54,206 nucleotides of DNA. It comes from a virus. This document shows positions 31,172 through 40,604 of this stretch, one piece after another; within the stretch, counting starts at the first letter, position 1, and each line of letters begins with the position of its first letter. A program made the translations under genes and the position numbers. The notes under the pieces were generated by a model, which saw only the letters and a list, made by a program, of their open reading frames with translations, did not search any database and was not told the DNA's origin. The stretch spans positions 1-54,206 of the IMG/VR virus record IMGVR_UViG_3300033149_001601. One strand, given 5' to 3'.

Positions 31172-32746
31172 ATGAGTTCTTTAAAGGATATCGCAAGAGA
31201 CGTTGTGAAGGCAGCTAATGTAATCAATGCTTCTGAAAAGGCCAATGAGCAATTCTTGGTTCCTTCATTGGCTAAGAGAGCATCTAAGGCAGCTGAGCAG
31301 TACCCATATGACCACGCTATCATTACTGCCGCTCAGGTTCTAAACAAGATGGCTCAGGACACACCTTTCATTACTAGAGCAGAGCTTAATGGTATTTATG
31401 ACAAGCTCTCTTCTAACTCTTCCAAGCTTGGAGAGGTGTTTGCTGAGGAGCTTGATAGGGGTGAATTGCTCAAGGGACCACAGCTATACAATCGTGCTGG
31501 TGAGCAGCAGGACCCAGTTAATGACTTCAATGTTGTTGCTGACCCTGTTCTTCAGAATGCACTTGCTTCAGCTCTTGATGGCTCTGGAGATTACAAGCCA
31601 TACTCTGCTGAGGTAGCTAGAAGAGCTGAGAAGGTTTGTAATGCGGGTCTTATGGAGGTAGGTTTAGCTCCAAAGAAGATTTCTGTATTTGCTGGTCAAG
31701 AGGACCTCATCCTTTGCAAGGCTGAGTATCAGACTCCAAAGGGCAATACTTCAGTGGTTATTCCAGTTGAGATTAAGAAAGAGGCAGCTCTTCTTCCAAC
31801 AATGTTCCTTGGACAGGATTCATTTGTTGACTTGAAGGGAGATCTTCTTAAGTCACACATTATTGCAACAGCTGGTAAGTCTTACCATGTTGACGGAGAA
31901 GGCGTTCTCAAGGTTCTTTCAGAAGTAAAGAACGGACCAAAGAAGATTGCTTCTGAGGTTGAGATGGCAGTCATTGCTATGAGGTCCGAGGGTTCTGAAG
32001 CAGCAGCTATCGGCCAGGGCGTTGTAGGGATGAAGATTGCAGCTGAGGTTGACAATTCAATCAAGGACCCAGAGTTCGAGAAGACAGCTGAGCACTTTGA
32101 GTTTGCTGAGCGTGTTACTTCTGCAGATGGTGCTGCACAGTTCCTATTCTCAAAGAGAATTGTTGAAGCTGGTCGTGACATGATTGTTCGTAAGATGGCT
32201 GAGTTTGGTCACAAGCATGTGCAGGTAAAGGTTGCATCATGTGAAGACAACAAGATCAATTATGCAGTTGGTGTCGGTGTAAATGCTGGAATGCTTGTTC
32301 CAGTTTCAGTTGTACGTAACAACGTTCTTGAGCCAAAGATTGCAGCAGCTTCCGGAAAGGTTAAGTCATTTGATAAGGCTGGGATTCATGAGCTTGTTCA
32401 TGATACCAAGCCAGACACAAGAGTTCTCGCAGCGTCTTCAATGTCTGCTGGTCTCAAGCCATCTGAGCTTGTTGAGCAGGTCAAGGAAGCAGTTGCTGAG
32501 GGTAATCTACTTAAAGCTGAGGACTGCATCAATGTTCTCGGTGAAGTTGATAAGTACGCACAGAAGGTTGCAATCGCAGTTCTTCTTCAGGGAATCTCAG
32601 ACCCAATGGCTGGTTCAGCAGAGTCCAGAGAGGGTGGTTCTGCAATGCAGGGATACGGTGACAAGTTCACTACCCTAGCAGGACAGCAGGTTCGTGACGT
32701 ACCAGTATTCAACTCATACAACGTTTTCTACCCAACAGAGGACTAA
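31172..32746 (+). CDS. Abundant virion-type protein, 524 aa
   Basis: An Ala/Val/Lys-rich, soluble protein with no enzyme motif. Codon choice strongly favours GTT, GCT, AAG, CCA and TCT with few rare codons, as in a highly expressed structural gene. It has AAGGA before its start. It could be a capsid, tail tube/sheath or decoration protein; the major capsid gene usually follows the protease, which here lies at the window end, so I do not call it the major capsid protein. Confidence 0.65.
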   Translation: MSSLKDIARDVVKAANVINASEKANEQFLVPSLAKRASKAAEQYPYDHAIITAAQVLNKMAQDTPFITRAELNGIYDKLSSNSSKLGEVFAEELDRGELLKGPQLYNRAGEQQDPVNDFNVVADPVLQNALASALDGSGDYKPYSAEVARRAEKVCNAGLMEVGLAPKKISVFAGQEDLILCKAEYQTPKGNTSVVIPVEIKKEAALLPTMFLGQDSFVDLKGDLLKSHIIATAGKSYHVDGEGVLKVLSEVKNGPKKIASEVEMAVIAMRSEGSEAAAIGQGVVGMKIAAEVDNSIKDPEFEKTAEHFEFAERVTSADGAAQFLFSKRIVEAGRDMIVRKMAEFGHKHVQVKVASCEDNKINYAVGVGVNAGMLVPVSVVRNNVLEPKIAAASGKVKSFDKAGIHELVHDTKPDTRVLAASSMSAGLKPSELVEQVKEAVAEGNLLKAEDCINVLGEVDKYAQKVAIAVLLQGISDPMAGSAESREGGSAMQGYGDKFTTLAGQQVRDVPVFNSYNVFYPTED

Positions 32747-32747
32747 T

Positions 32748-34124
32748 ATGACTAATAAAGTCGCAGAAGAACTTATCGACGTAATTATAGACTCTGATGA
32801 GTGGTATCCAGTTTATGAGCTTTTGGATGCTGGAGTCGTGGAGGGACGTAATACCGTTAAGGTTTCTAAAGACCTCTATGATAGATGGAAGGCATCAGAG
32901 CAAGAGTTCAAAAGTATTCAGAAAGAGATACAGGATGCTGCTGAAAAGGGCCGAGGTGATTCGGTGCTTGAATCTGAAAGAGAGGGTTTCTCATCAACTA
33001 TGGGAGATATTATGCCAGCGACAACAGCCTCTAAGAATAAAGAACTTCGTAAGATTGCTAGAGATCTAGAAGATAAGTTTGCAAAGCTTAATTCTGTTGA
33101 CCCAGAGGTAACAAAGTTATTTGCAATCGCCACCTCTGCCTTTGAGAAGGTAGCGTCTTCCTACCCTGACGATGAGGTTGGGGCAGAGGATCTCACAATC
33201 CTTGCTGCATTAGCTTCTGCTTTCGATAAGTCTGGTGATACAGAGCTTCAGAAAGAGGCTGCAGACATCGACCAGATGCTTATGGCGATTGCTAACCCAA
33301 AGCATGCACTCGCAAAGCTTAACGAGGTTTACGATGCAGAACTTAACAAGCTTCGTGAGGAAGGCCGCTCAGAGCAGCGTGAGAAGAAGTACTCAGCAGG
33401 TGATGAGCTTGCAGAGATGCATGGACATAAGGCTATTGCAGATGCTGTTGACAAGCAGGTTCGTAGGTACCGCCCAATGGAGGCACCACTTTCAACACGT
33501 TACTCACCAGACCGCCCAGGTGTTTCTCTTATGAGAATTACTGATTCTGTTTACCAGGATCCAACAACTGGTAAGATTTACAACTATGAGTCTGGTTATA
33601 AGACAGATAAGGGAAATGAGATTCCTGGTTCATCTGTCAAGCATCAGACTGAGTATGCAGAGGGTGCAAACGATTCTCGTTCAATGTTTACAACTAGAGA
33701 ATCTCTATCTTCTCAAGCATCTGCTGATATAAAAAAAAAAGTAGTTAAAGCATACGAAGATCATATAAATGATATCTCAACAGAAAATGAAGATGTTCGT
33801 ATTGTTCAGGATGTAACAAATTATGATGAGTCTAGTGCTTATCATAATAATCCTGAAATGGTTCAGTATGCAGAATATATACAGAATAATTTTCCTGGGG
33901 TTGTAGCATTTCCTGTATTTGATGCTTCCAAAGCAAATCCAAGTGGTGAGCTAGTTGTAAGGTCTCCTATCCAGGATACTGCCAATTATTATATACAGGT
34001 TAAGCTGGAAGGTAGTCAGGTAGCAGGTGCTCAAAGATCATCTTATAACCCAGATGTCATTGCAGATAGCCTTAGAAAACTTTCTAACGCTCCTGCGCAT
34101 ATTTATTTTGATAGCAGGTTATAA
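32748..34124 (+). CDS. Hypothetical virion-module protein, 458 aa
   Basis: Start at 32748, just after the upstream stop. The first 200 residues are helical and charged; the rest is more mixed with Tyr/Asn-rich stretches. Codon use changes at about 33730 to more AT-rich choices, starting at a run of ten A residues, so the C-terminal third may have a different history. No motif recognised. Confidence 0.65.
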   Translation: MTNKVAEELIDVIIDSDEWYPVYELLDAGVVEGRNTVKVSKDLYDRWKASEQEFKSIQKEIQDAAEKGRGDSVLESEREGFSSTMGDIMPATTASKNKELRKIARDLEDKFAKLNSVDPEVTKLFAIATSAFEKVASSYPDDEVGAEDLTILAALASAFDKSGDTELQKEAADIDQMLMAIANPKHALAKLNEVYDAELNKLREEGRSEQREKKYSAGDELAEMHGHKAIADAVDKQVRRYRPMEAPLSTRYSPDRPGVSLMRITDSVYQDPTTGKIYNYESGYKTDKGNEIPGSSVKHQTEYAEGANDSRSMFTTRESLSSQASADIKKKVVKAYEDHINDISTENEDVRIVQDVTNYDESSAYHNNPEMVQYAEYIQNNFPGVVAFPVFDASKANPSGELVVRSPIQDTANYYIQVKLEGSQVAGAQRSSYNPDVIADSLRKLSNAPAHIYFDSRL

Positions 34125-34132
34125 ATTGTATT

Positions 34133-34882
34133 ATGGCAGATTACAAAAAGATACTTGACCATCCCGAGGTCCAAGGGATAATTGATAAGCTAATGATGGG
34201 AGAGACTCCGAAGGATGTTTCTTCCTATCTTAAGCATAAGTACGATAAGCCTGATGAGAACCATCTCAGGCTTTCTGTGTCTTTATTAGACAAGTTCCTA
34301 AAGAACTACTGCAATACCTCAGACTTCATGAACAAGATGGTGAAGGATGAGAAGAATGGCGCGTTAGATAAGCAAATAGCAGATTCTCTTCTCAATAACA
34401 AGACTTGGAAGGAAAGACTTGCAAATCTTACAGATGAGAAGATTGATATTGAAAAAAGGCTGATACAGCAGATTCACATCATGGATGTGCGTGCTGAGCA
34501 GATCTTCGACAAGATTCAGGAGAATCCTGGATCTACTAAGCTCGATTACGTCATGACGAAATATTTCGAGCTTTCTACGATGCTGCTTGAGAAGGCAGAT
34601 AAGATTATCAATAAAGCTCCTGACCAGCGTATTGAACATGTTCATACTGTGCAAATGGTTGAGCAGCAGTCTACTGTATTTCAGAACGCAATCAGGAGAG
34701 TTATTTCAAGACTAGAGCCTGAGCGTGCAAATGAGTTTATGGAATTGCTATCAGAGGAAATGTCTGACCTTAAGAGCCCGCAGCTTGATGCTCCGGTCAC
34801 AGTTGCGTCTTCACAGAAAGAGGTGACTAAGGTTGAGGAAAAGGCAGCAGAATTAGATAAGGATCTAGGGGAGTTTGAGTAA
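34133..34882 (+). CDS. Helical protein, possible small terminase or assembly factor
   Basis: The N-terminus (DHPEVQGIIDKLMMGETPKD followed by a short SYLKHKY) resembles the helix-turn-helix arrangement that small terminase subunits and related regulators use. The remaining 180 residues are coiled coil. It shares its last base with the next start. The call is by layout and position upstream of the large terminase; it may be an unrelated helical virion protein. Confidence 0.45.
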   Translation: MADYKKILDHPEVQGIIDKLMMGETPKDVSSYLKHKYDKPDENHLRLSVSLLDKFLKNYCNTSDFMNKMVKDEKNGALDKQIADSLLNNKTWKERLANLTDEKIDIEKRLIQQIHIMDVRAEQIFDKIQENPGSTKLDYVMTKYFELSTMLLEKADKIINKAPDQRIEHVHTVQMVEQQSTVFQNAIRRVISRLEPERANEFMELLSEEMSDLKSPQLDAPVTVASSQKEVTKVEEKAAELDKDLGEFE

Positions 34883-36939
34883 TGCAGTACGATGTTGAAC
34901 AGCTTTCTCAGACAGGGAAGCTTAACGATTATTTTAAGGATAAGCTTCAGAAGTCTTGGATGTTTATGAATTCTGACATGCATGATGACTATGGTGACTT
35001 CATGCAGGATGTTTTCAAGATGTCTGAGCTAGGTGTTTCATCAAAGGAAGACGAGCTTGCTTTTAGAAGAATTCAGCATGATGTTCCTGATGTAATACAA
35101 GACATTGTTGATAAAGATTTTCAGCTTGGTGACTACTGGATAGACGCCTTGATGGAAGAAATGTTCAAAAATCGTAGCGAGTATGACATGTCAGATCTTG
35201 TTTACGTATTTTGTTCAGTAGCAAAAGCTGCACAAAAATTAGACATTCCCCTCTCTGAAGAGGCTAATCAGTCTTGTTATATGCAAAAGGCAGCTTACCC
35301 ACAGGGACTTCAAGGTGAGAACATGAAGACCCAGTATGATATCTCTAAGTGGATACACGCAACAAAAGACATATATTCTAGGATATACAGGTTGGGTTTG
35401 CCATATAACACAGCGTTCTCAGCAGTAACAGACAATTGGGATAAAATGGAAAAATTAGACTATAAGCACTGGTTAAAGTTCTACACGGAAGGTGTTCCAT
35501 CTAAGTACCCAAAGCTAGCGAGCGCAGGTCTTAGAAAGCAGGCACAGGGATATGTGTCTGATAATGGTTTTTATTTGCCAACAGCAAACCTCCTGCCACA
35601 TCAGCAGCAGGAGGATCCAAAGCCAAGGCCAAGCATAGATCGTAATGAAGTCAGGGATAAGATTGAGTCTCAGCGCTCAAAGATTCTCTCTAGACTATCA
35701 TCTGCAGAGAGACTCCTTTGTTCTCTTGATGGTCAGCATTTCGCTGGAGATGAGCAGGACTTCATGCTGAAGCTTCTTCAGGATCTTAAGAGGAAGGTTC
35801 AGACAGCAAACAAGATTTCAATTAAGTCATCTCTTTTCTATGACCTTGTTAAGAGGGCTGGCAACTACATGCACGATGTGCGTGGTTCAAAGAGAGGAAA
35901 GGCTTTCTTTTACAAGACAGCTCAGATAACAGATCCTTTTGCAGGAGCAACTCCACCAATGGGAGATCCAATGGGCGGAGACCCAATGGGTGGTAGTGGA
36001 GCACCTCAAGGTGGCGGCGAGACTACTGGTGATGCTGCAGAGGATACTAGGCTTGCAATTCGTGAGATGTTAGAGATGGCTGAGAAGGGCGTGTACGATC
36101 ATGATGATGATCCTGATGAGAGAGCTGCAATCAAGAAAGAGAAAGAGCAGGCAGCTGCTGCTGCTGCTCCAGCACCTGCAGCACCTGCAGCACCTGCACA
36201 GGCACCTCAAGGTCAGGCACCAGCTGAAGGCGCTCCTCCGGAGGGCGGTTCTCCAAAGAAAGCATCAGCATTTGATGATATTGTAGTTACTGCTCAGGCA
36301 GCTCCAGGTGCTGAAGACCTTAACATTGGTGAGGCAGAAGCTGCTCCACCAGAGGATAAGCCACAGCAGCAGAGGGAGAAGCTTGACCCACAGGCGGCAG
36401 AACAACCTGCACCAGAGGGAGAGATTACAGTTGAAGAGGACGACACTGATGACGTAATCGAGGCAGCTCTCGATAACATTACGGTTAAGGATGCAATCTC
36501 TCGTCTTGAGATTCTTGTTGGAATCTACAAGCAGCGTGAGGTTCCACGTCAGCTTGCAATTCTCGATATCATGATGGACCAGCTTGGTCTCTCATCATTC
36601 TTCCCTCAGCTTGGTGAGGCTCAGTCAAAGGCGCTTGAATCTACTCAGTACATCTCTACTCGTCTTGAAGATGTTCTTTCTAAACTTCAGGGCTCCGTGC
36701 AATCAGCAGAAGGTGAGAAGTGGGTTGAACAGAGCAAGACCACTGATCCAGATACACAGGCTGTTCAGAACGATCTTCAAAGCAAGCAAGATAAGGAAGA
36801 AGAGCGTAAAGAGATGAGAAAGCAAAAGTCTGACGAGAAGCTTGATCGCTCTAATAAACCAGATGTTGGTGAGCAGGCGGCTCAAGAACTAGCAGGTCCA
36901 GCTCAGGTTGAAACAGGTACACCAGTACAGGTGAGATAA
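34882..36939 (+). CDS. Large virion-type protein with Ala/Pro-rich linker, 685 aa
   Basis: The first 350 residues are folded and helical. A Met/Gly/Pro-rich segment (PPMGDPMGGDPMGG) and an Ala/Pro linker near 415-445 follow, then an acidic region and a final helical domain around 520-600. Low-complexity linkers like these join domains in internal virion or portal-associated proteins. No catalytic motif is visible. It is flanked by single-base overlaps on both sides. Confidence 0.65.
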   Translation: MQYDVEQLSQTGKLNDYFKDKLQKSWMFMNSDMHDDYGDFMQDVFKMSELGVSSKEDELAFRRIQHDVPDVIQDIVDKDFQLGDYWIDALMEEMFKNRSEYDMSDLVYVFCSVAKAAQKLDIPLSEEANQSCYMQKAAYPQGLQGENMKTQYDISKWIHATKDIYSRIYRLGLPYNTAFSAVTDNWDKMEKLDYKHWLKFYTEGVPSKYPKLASAGLRKQAQGYVSDNGFYLPTANLLPHQQQEDPKPRPSIDRNEVRDKIESQRSKILSRLSSAERLLCSLDGQHFAGDEQDFMLKLLQDLKRKVQTANKISIKSSLFYDLVKRAGNYMHDVRGSKRGKAFFYKTAQITDPFAGATPPMGDPMGGDPMGGSGAPQGGGETTGDAAEDTRLAIREMLEMAEKGVYDHDDDPDERAAIKKEKEQAAAAAAPAPAAPAAPAQAPQGQAPAEGAPPEGGSPKKASAFDDIVVTAQAAPGAEDLNIGEAEAAPPEDKPQQQREKLDPQAAEQPAPEGEITVEEDDTDDVIEAALDNITVKDAISRLEILVGIYKQREVPRQLAILDIMMDQLGLSSFFPQLGEAQSKALESTQYISTRLEDVLSKLQGSVQSAEGEKWVEQSKTTDPDTQAVQNDLQSKQDKEEERKEMRKQKSDEKLDRSNKPDVGEQAAQELAGPAQVETGTPVQVR
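36151..36200 (+). repeat. Short tandem repeat encoding Ala-Pro linker
   Basis: GCTGCTGCT triplets are followed by three copies of a nine-base unit GCACCTGCA and a related end. It encodes the alternating AAAAPAPAAPAAPA linker of the 685-residue protein. Such repeats are prone to length change. Confidence 0.75.
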
Positions 36940-37685
36940 TGACTATTAAGGAACTCTTAAACCTTATAGCCAGAGTGGCTAAAGAGGAGGGCACGTCTGA
37001 ACCCTTTATAGTTGGCGGTGTGCCAAGAGATAAAGCTATGGGTCGTGCCGAAGAGATCCAGGATATCGATCTAACTACTGGCGATGAATCAATCAAGAAG
37101 CTTGCAGATGCAGTGAACAGGGTTCTTGTTGCTAACTACCCTGATGTCAGCATGAAGACATTTCCTGATGGTCACTCACAGATAAATGTAGATGGCATGA
37201 AGGTAGATTTCTCATCTAACTTCAAGTCACCACAGGTTGATGAGCTTCTTAAAAGGGCAGGGGCAGAGCCAGACCCAATGACCGCAGAACTTATGTCTAG
37301 AGATTTCACAGTAAACTCTCTTCTTCTTGGTATGGACCTGTCTACTATTAAAGATCCAACCGGCTCCGGAATGAAAGACCTGAACGCCAAGATTCTCAAG
37401 ACACCACTGCCTCCAAACATAACATTAGGTAATGACCCTAAGAGAATTCCAAGAATAATTTATATGGCTACTAAGCTTGGCTTTGATGTTGAACAGCCAA
37501 TCATTGACTTCGTTAAGCAGAATCCACAGCTTATGGAAGGTGTAAAGGATAGATATATTGCTGATAAGATTCATGACTCACTGGATAAGGATCCTGGAAA
37601 GACTGTGAAGCTAATAACTGAAATGAATCTGTGGGACTACATTCCAATGACGGAAAAGATAAGGCCTTATGTTGGGAGGAACTAA
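36939..37685 (+). CDS. tRNA nucleotidyltransferase / poly(A) polymerase family protein
   Basis: The 248-residue protein has the class II nucleotidyltransferase head: FIVGGVPRDKAMGR near residues 23-36, the catalytic acids in DIDLTTGD near 43-50, and SRDFTVNSL near 123-131 as in CCA-adding enzymes. The C-terminal part is shorter than in cellular CCA enzymes (usually about 400), so tRNA-body recognition may be reduced. It is encoded in the middle of the virion genes, which is unexpected for an RNA-repair enzyme. It might repair tRNA 3' ends or tail another RNA. Confidence 0.8.
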   Translation: MTIKELLNLIARVAKEEGTSEPFIVGGVPRDKAMGRAEEIQDIDLTTGDESIKKLADAVNRVLVANYPDVSMKTFPDGHSQINVDGMKVDFSSNFKSPQVDELLKRAGAEPDPMTAELMSRDFTVNSLLLGMDLSTIKDPTGSGMKDLNAKILKTPLPPNITLGNDPKRIPRIIYMATKLGFDVEQPIIDFVKQNPQLMEGVKDRYIADKIHDSLDKDPGKTVKLITEMNLWDYIPMTEKIRPYVGRN

Positions 37686-37981
37686 TGGCTAAGAAAAAGA
37701 AGACAAAAGCGCCAGAAGGTCACCCATCTGAAAGAAAGGAAGACTTCAAGTCTGAGCCTCAAACTAAAGAGCAGCGTCAAGCAACTCGCAACAAAAAGCC
37801 TTTCTTTAGGAACTATGACTACACACAGGAGGGTCCTAATGAAACATCTCCAGGAGGTGGTTTGCATACAGGCACCAAGCAGAAATATAAATCTGTTAAG
37901 GAATTCGTAGAGAAGCGCAGGAAGCAAAATAAAAAAGCTTATAATAGGTTTTCAGAATTCTTAGAGGATATTTATGGCTAA
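37685..37981 (+). CDS. Small basic protein, 98 aa
   Basis: Starts at 37685, sharing a base with the preceding stop. Lysine-rich at both ends (AKKKKTKAPEG, then KEFVEKRRKQNKKAY). It overlaps the Nudix gene by 8 bases. Likely nucleic-acid or protein binding; not recognised. Confidence 0.65.
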   Translation: MAKKKKTKAPEGHPSERKEDFKSEPQTKEQRQATRNKKPFFRNYDYTQEGPNETSPGGGLHTGTKQKYKSVKEFVEKRRKQNKKAYNRFSEFLEDIYG

Positions 37982-38888
37982 GAAGGTCGTAAAGCTTGCA
38001 GTAATCAGAAAAGAGGATGCGGATCCATGTCCGTATGGCCTCTCTATACCTTTTGGTTGCAGGCATGCTGGTACCATTATCGACCAGATGGCACCTCTTG
38101 ATATGGCTGGAGAGGACGCAACTCCTGAAGAACGTGACAAGATTGCGAAGGCTAATAAGAAGCTTTACACATGGCGTCTAATGGATTCAGCAGAGAAGCC
38201 ACAGCCATGTAGGTACGCTTCATCAATTATGGATGATCAGGAAGCGGTCCAGTGTAACTATTCAGACACAGCTCCAGGAGTTGGTCAGGCACCAATCCTA
38301 GGCTCGCCATTCTATTCTAGAGTGATGTCAGGAGTGGCATTAGATGGTTTGTACTCAGTACCTGTTGGGTATTATGCTGACTACAATATCTCTAGAAATT
38401 TATACTATGGTATTTATTCTATCCAAGCAAACGCTAATCCTGAGCTTGTTAAGGTAGCCAGAGAGGCTAATAAGGATACAGCTAGAGGTGCTTGTGTATT
38501 GTTTTATTGTCCTGAGGATTCATCAGTACTTCTCCTTAAAAGGTCTAAGAAGGTAAATGATGGAAATACTTGGGGTCTTCCAGGTGGTCATATTGAGAAG
38601 GGAGAAATGCCTGCTCAAGCTGCTGCAAGGGAGTTATATGAAGAGATGGGGTTTGTTCCAGACTCCGGTGATATTCTTTCATCTGGTCATACAGAGTTCC
38701 ATGGAAAGGATATTTGCGTTGTCTTTGTCACGACTGTGAGCAAGGAAGCGAAAGAAAAGTGGGATGATAAGATTAAGTTGAACTGGGAGCATGACGGTTA
38801 TGAATGGTTCAAAACTTCTGATATTCCAGACAAATTACATCCAGTAGCTGAATTCATACTTGAGGATTCTGCTAATATTCAAGAATAA
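37974..38888 (+). CDS. Nudix hydrolase with Cys-containing N-terminal domain
   Basis: A canonical Nudix box, GGHIEKGEMPAQAAARELYE then EMGF, lies near residues 203-226 with the REXXEE metal site. These enzymes cleave nucleoside diphosphates linked to another group. The first 150 residues form a separate domain with CPYGLSIPFGC near 19-29, a later CRY and CNY, which may bind metal. It follows the nucleotidyltransferase and a basic small protein in overlapping order, so the three may act on nucleotides or RNA together. Substrate unknown. Confidence 0.85.
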   Translation: MAKKVVKLAVIRKEDADPCPYGLSIPFGCRHAGTIIDQMAPLDMAGEDATPEERDKIAKANKKLYTWRLMDSAEKPQPCRYASSIMDDQEAVQCNYSDTAPGVGQAPILGSPFYSRVMSGVALDGLYSVPVGYYADYNISRNLYYGIYSIQANANPELVKVAREANKDTARGACVLFYCPEDSSVLLLKRSKKVNDGNTWGLPGGHIEKGEMPAQAAARELYEEMGFVPDSGDILSSGHTEFHGKDICVVFVTTVSKEAKEKWDDKIKLNWEHDGYEWFKTSDIPDKLHPVAEFILEDSANIQE

Positions 38889-38917
38889 AGTAAGGAATCT
38901 AATATCTTTAGGTGATT

Positions 38918-39880
38918 ATGTCTAGACAAAAAACAGCCCAGTATTTAGCAGAGATTGAAGTTGAGGACGATCTTCTAGTAGAAGACGAGTCGTATGGTGA
39001 CGATGGCGTGTATGGCGATATCGTTATTGAGGACGAACATCCTGCTGACGATGATAAGAAAGACAAGAAGGATAAGAAAGAAGACAAGGACGATAAGGAC
39101 GATAAGAAGTCTGATAAGGACGAAGAGATCGTTGTTCTTGAATTCGACAATGCTGATCCTGTATTTTTCATGATGCCTTCGGTTCCTGGCGCACTAGACG
39201 ATTCAGATATTGTTGTTCCTGAAATCTCCGTTGAGGAAGATGAGAAGGAAGAAGAACCTAAGGAAATCGACCCATGGAATTGGCAGCACGGTGGTCATGC
39301 TCAATTTATCCCTTGGGCACAGGGAATGGTTAACATGACTCCACAGCACTCTGGTCATGATGTTTCTGGCCTTGAGCGTGCAGTTGCTTGGATTATGAGA
39401 TTAATTAAGGAGTTCCCAAAGGCAATGTCAACTGACTTCAAGGGTGAGATTGATGTCGCATCTTCAGAGGAGCTTCGTGACTCTCTTCATGCCGCAGTTG
39501 GGCATATGAATGACCGTATGGAAAGAATTCTTTCTATCAAGGGTCGTGGCAAGAAGTCTAAGGCTGGTGCTGAAGGTGGTATGATTAAGGAAGCTCAGAA
39601 GGCTACCAAGATCACTGGTGTTACAATTACCGTTCCACTTCTTATTTCTGGTGTTGCTAGAACACTAATTAACGGAACAGTTTCTGCTGGTCACTCCATG
39701 GAGGACATGTATGACGAGCTAAAGAAAAAATACGCATTCACAGAGCGTGAAGAGTTTGAGATTCAGCTTCTTCTTGCTGACATGGGATGGCCAATGTATC
39801 AGGACCGTGGAAGAATTGGCGAGCAGGTTGATAAGTCTAAGTCAGATAACTTTGATTGGGCAGCTAACTACAAGAGCTAA
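38918..39880 (+). CDS. Virion-module protein with Lys/Asp repeat tract, 320 aa
   Basis: The ATG at 38918 is preferred over a GTG six bases earlier because an AGGTG precedes it. The first 110 residues are extremely acidic with a Lys/Asp tract (DDKKDKKDKKEDKDDKDD). The last 200 residues are a folded helical domain (WQHGGHAQFIPW, then ITGVTITVPLLISGVARTLI). A similar Lys/Asp tract is present at the end of the protease-scaffold gene. Probably structural; not recognised. Confidence 0.65.
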   Translation: MSRQKTAQYLAEIEVEDDLLVEDESYGDDGVYGDIVIEDEHPADDDKKDKKDKKEDKDDKDDKKSDKDEEIVVLEFDNADPVFFMMPSVPGALDDSDIVVPEISVEEDEKEEEPKEIDPWNWQHGGHAQFIPWAQGMVNMTPQHSGHDVSGLERAVAWIMRLIKEFPKAMSTDFKGEIDVASSEELRDSLHAAVGHMNDRMERILSIKGRGKKSKAGAEGGMIKEAQKATKITGVTITVPLLISGVARTLINGTVSAGHSMEDMYDELKKKYAFTEREEFEIQLLLADMGWPMYQDRGRIGEQVDKSKSDNFDWAANYKS

Positions 39881-39891
39881 TAGGAAATAAT

Positions 39892-40596
39892 ATGAGCAGA
39901 GGCGGAATTAAAATAACACGTACTTCAGGTGAGCTTGATACTCCAAGCGCTTCAGATTCAAACGTTCCTGATTGGATGAAAGAGTTTGCTTCCAAGGCTG
40001 AGCAGATGGTTACTGCTGAACAGATGAGGCAGAAGGAAGCTGTGACAGTTGTTGATCATGCAAGAGAGCGTCAGGAGTCTGTATACAATCAGATGTACGC
40101 TATCATGAATGGCAAGAAGCCACTTTACTCATCTGTTGAAGAGGCAGTCACTGATTACCAGAAGAAGACTGGTCTTAATGACTACCTTGAGAAGATTCAA
40201 ACCGAATCTCAGATGAAGGCAGCAGCAGCACATATCCTCGCAAAAGCAAAGGCTGATGAGGACGAGGCTGAAAAAAAAACTCTAAAATCTGATTGTCCAA
40301 TGGTTTTTAGTTCCCATCCACAGGTGGAAGGGTTCATAGCAAATGTCCTTGATTCAAATTCTAGGATTCCAATTCCTGCGCTCATTCATATGATTGCAGA
40401 GAACTTTGAGGTTGATGGTGTTGACTCTAATCACTTAGATGACCCTGCACTGTCTCAATACATATCAGATGAACTAGCATCTAGAGAAAGACCAGATAAT
40501 ACAAACTACTCATCAATGGGTAAGGATGATGGTCTGCAAGACTCAGATGATAACGAGTCGTTCCTTGGAATCCTGCGCGATCAGGGCGGATTCTAA
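39892..40596 (+). CDS. Hypothetical protein upstream of terminase, 234 aa
   Basis: Charged helical protein with an AGGAAA ribosome binding site, ending GILRDQGGF just before terminase. By position it could be a small terminase partner, but it shows no clear DNA-binding helix-turn-helix. Codon use becomes AT-rich from about 40272. Function unknown. Confidence 0.6.
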   Translation: MSRGGIKITRTSGELDTPSASDSNVPDWMKEFASKAEQMVTAEQMRQKEAVTVVDHARERQESVYNQMYAIMNGKKPLYSSVEEAVTDYQKKTGLNDYLEKIQTESQMKAAAAHILAKAKADEDEAEKKTLKSDCPMVFSSHPQVEGFIANVLDSNSRIPIPALIHMIAENFEVDGVDSNHLDDPALSQYISDELASRERPDNTNYSSMGKDDGLQDSDDNESFLGILRDQGGF

Positions 40597-40604
40597 GGAG
40601 ATAA

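Noticed and set aside
31172-32746. Major capsid protein
   Set aside because: It is abundant-looking by codon use, but it lies far upstream of the prohead protease and has no recognisable HK97-fold signature. The capsid gene is more likely beyond 54206.
36101-36286. Leu/Arg/His-rich alternative-frame protein in the Ala/Pro linker
   Set aside because: It is a shadow of a repeat-coding region in another frame and has no independent start signal; the long frame explains the sequence.
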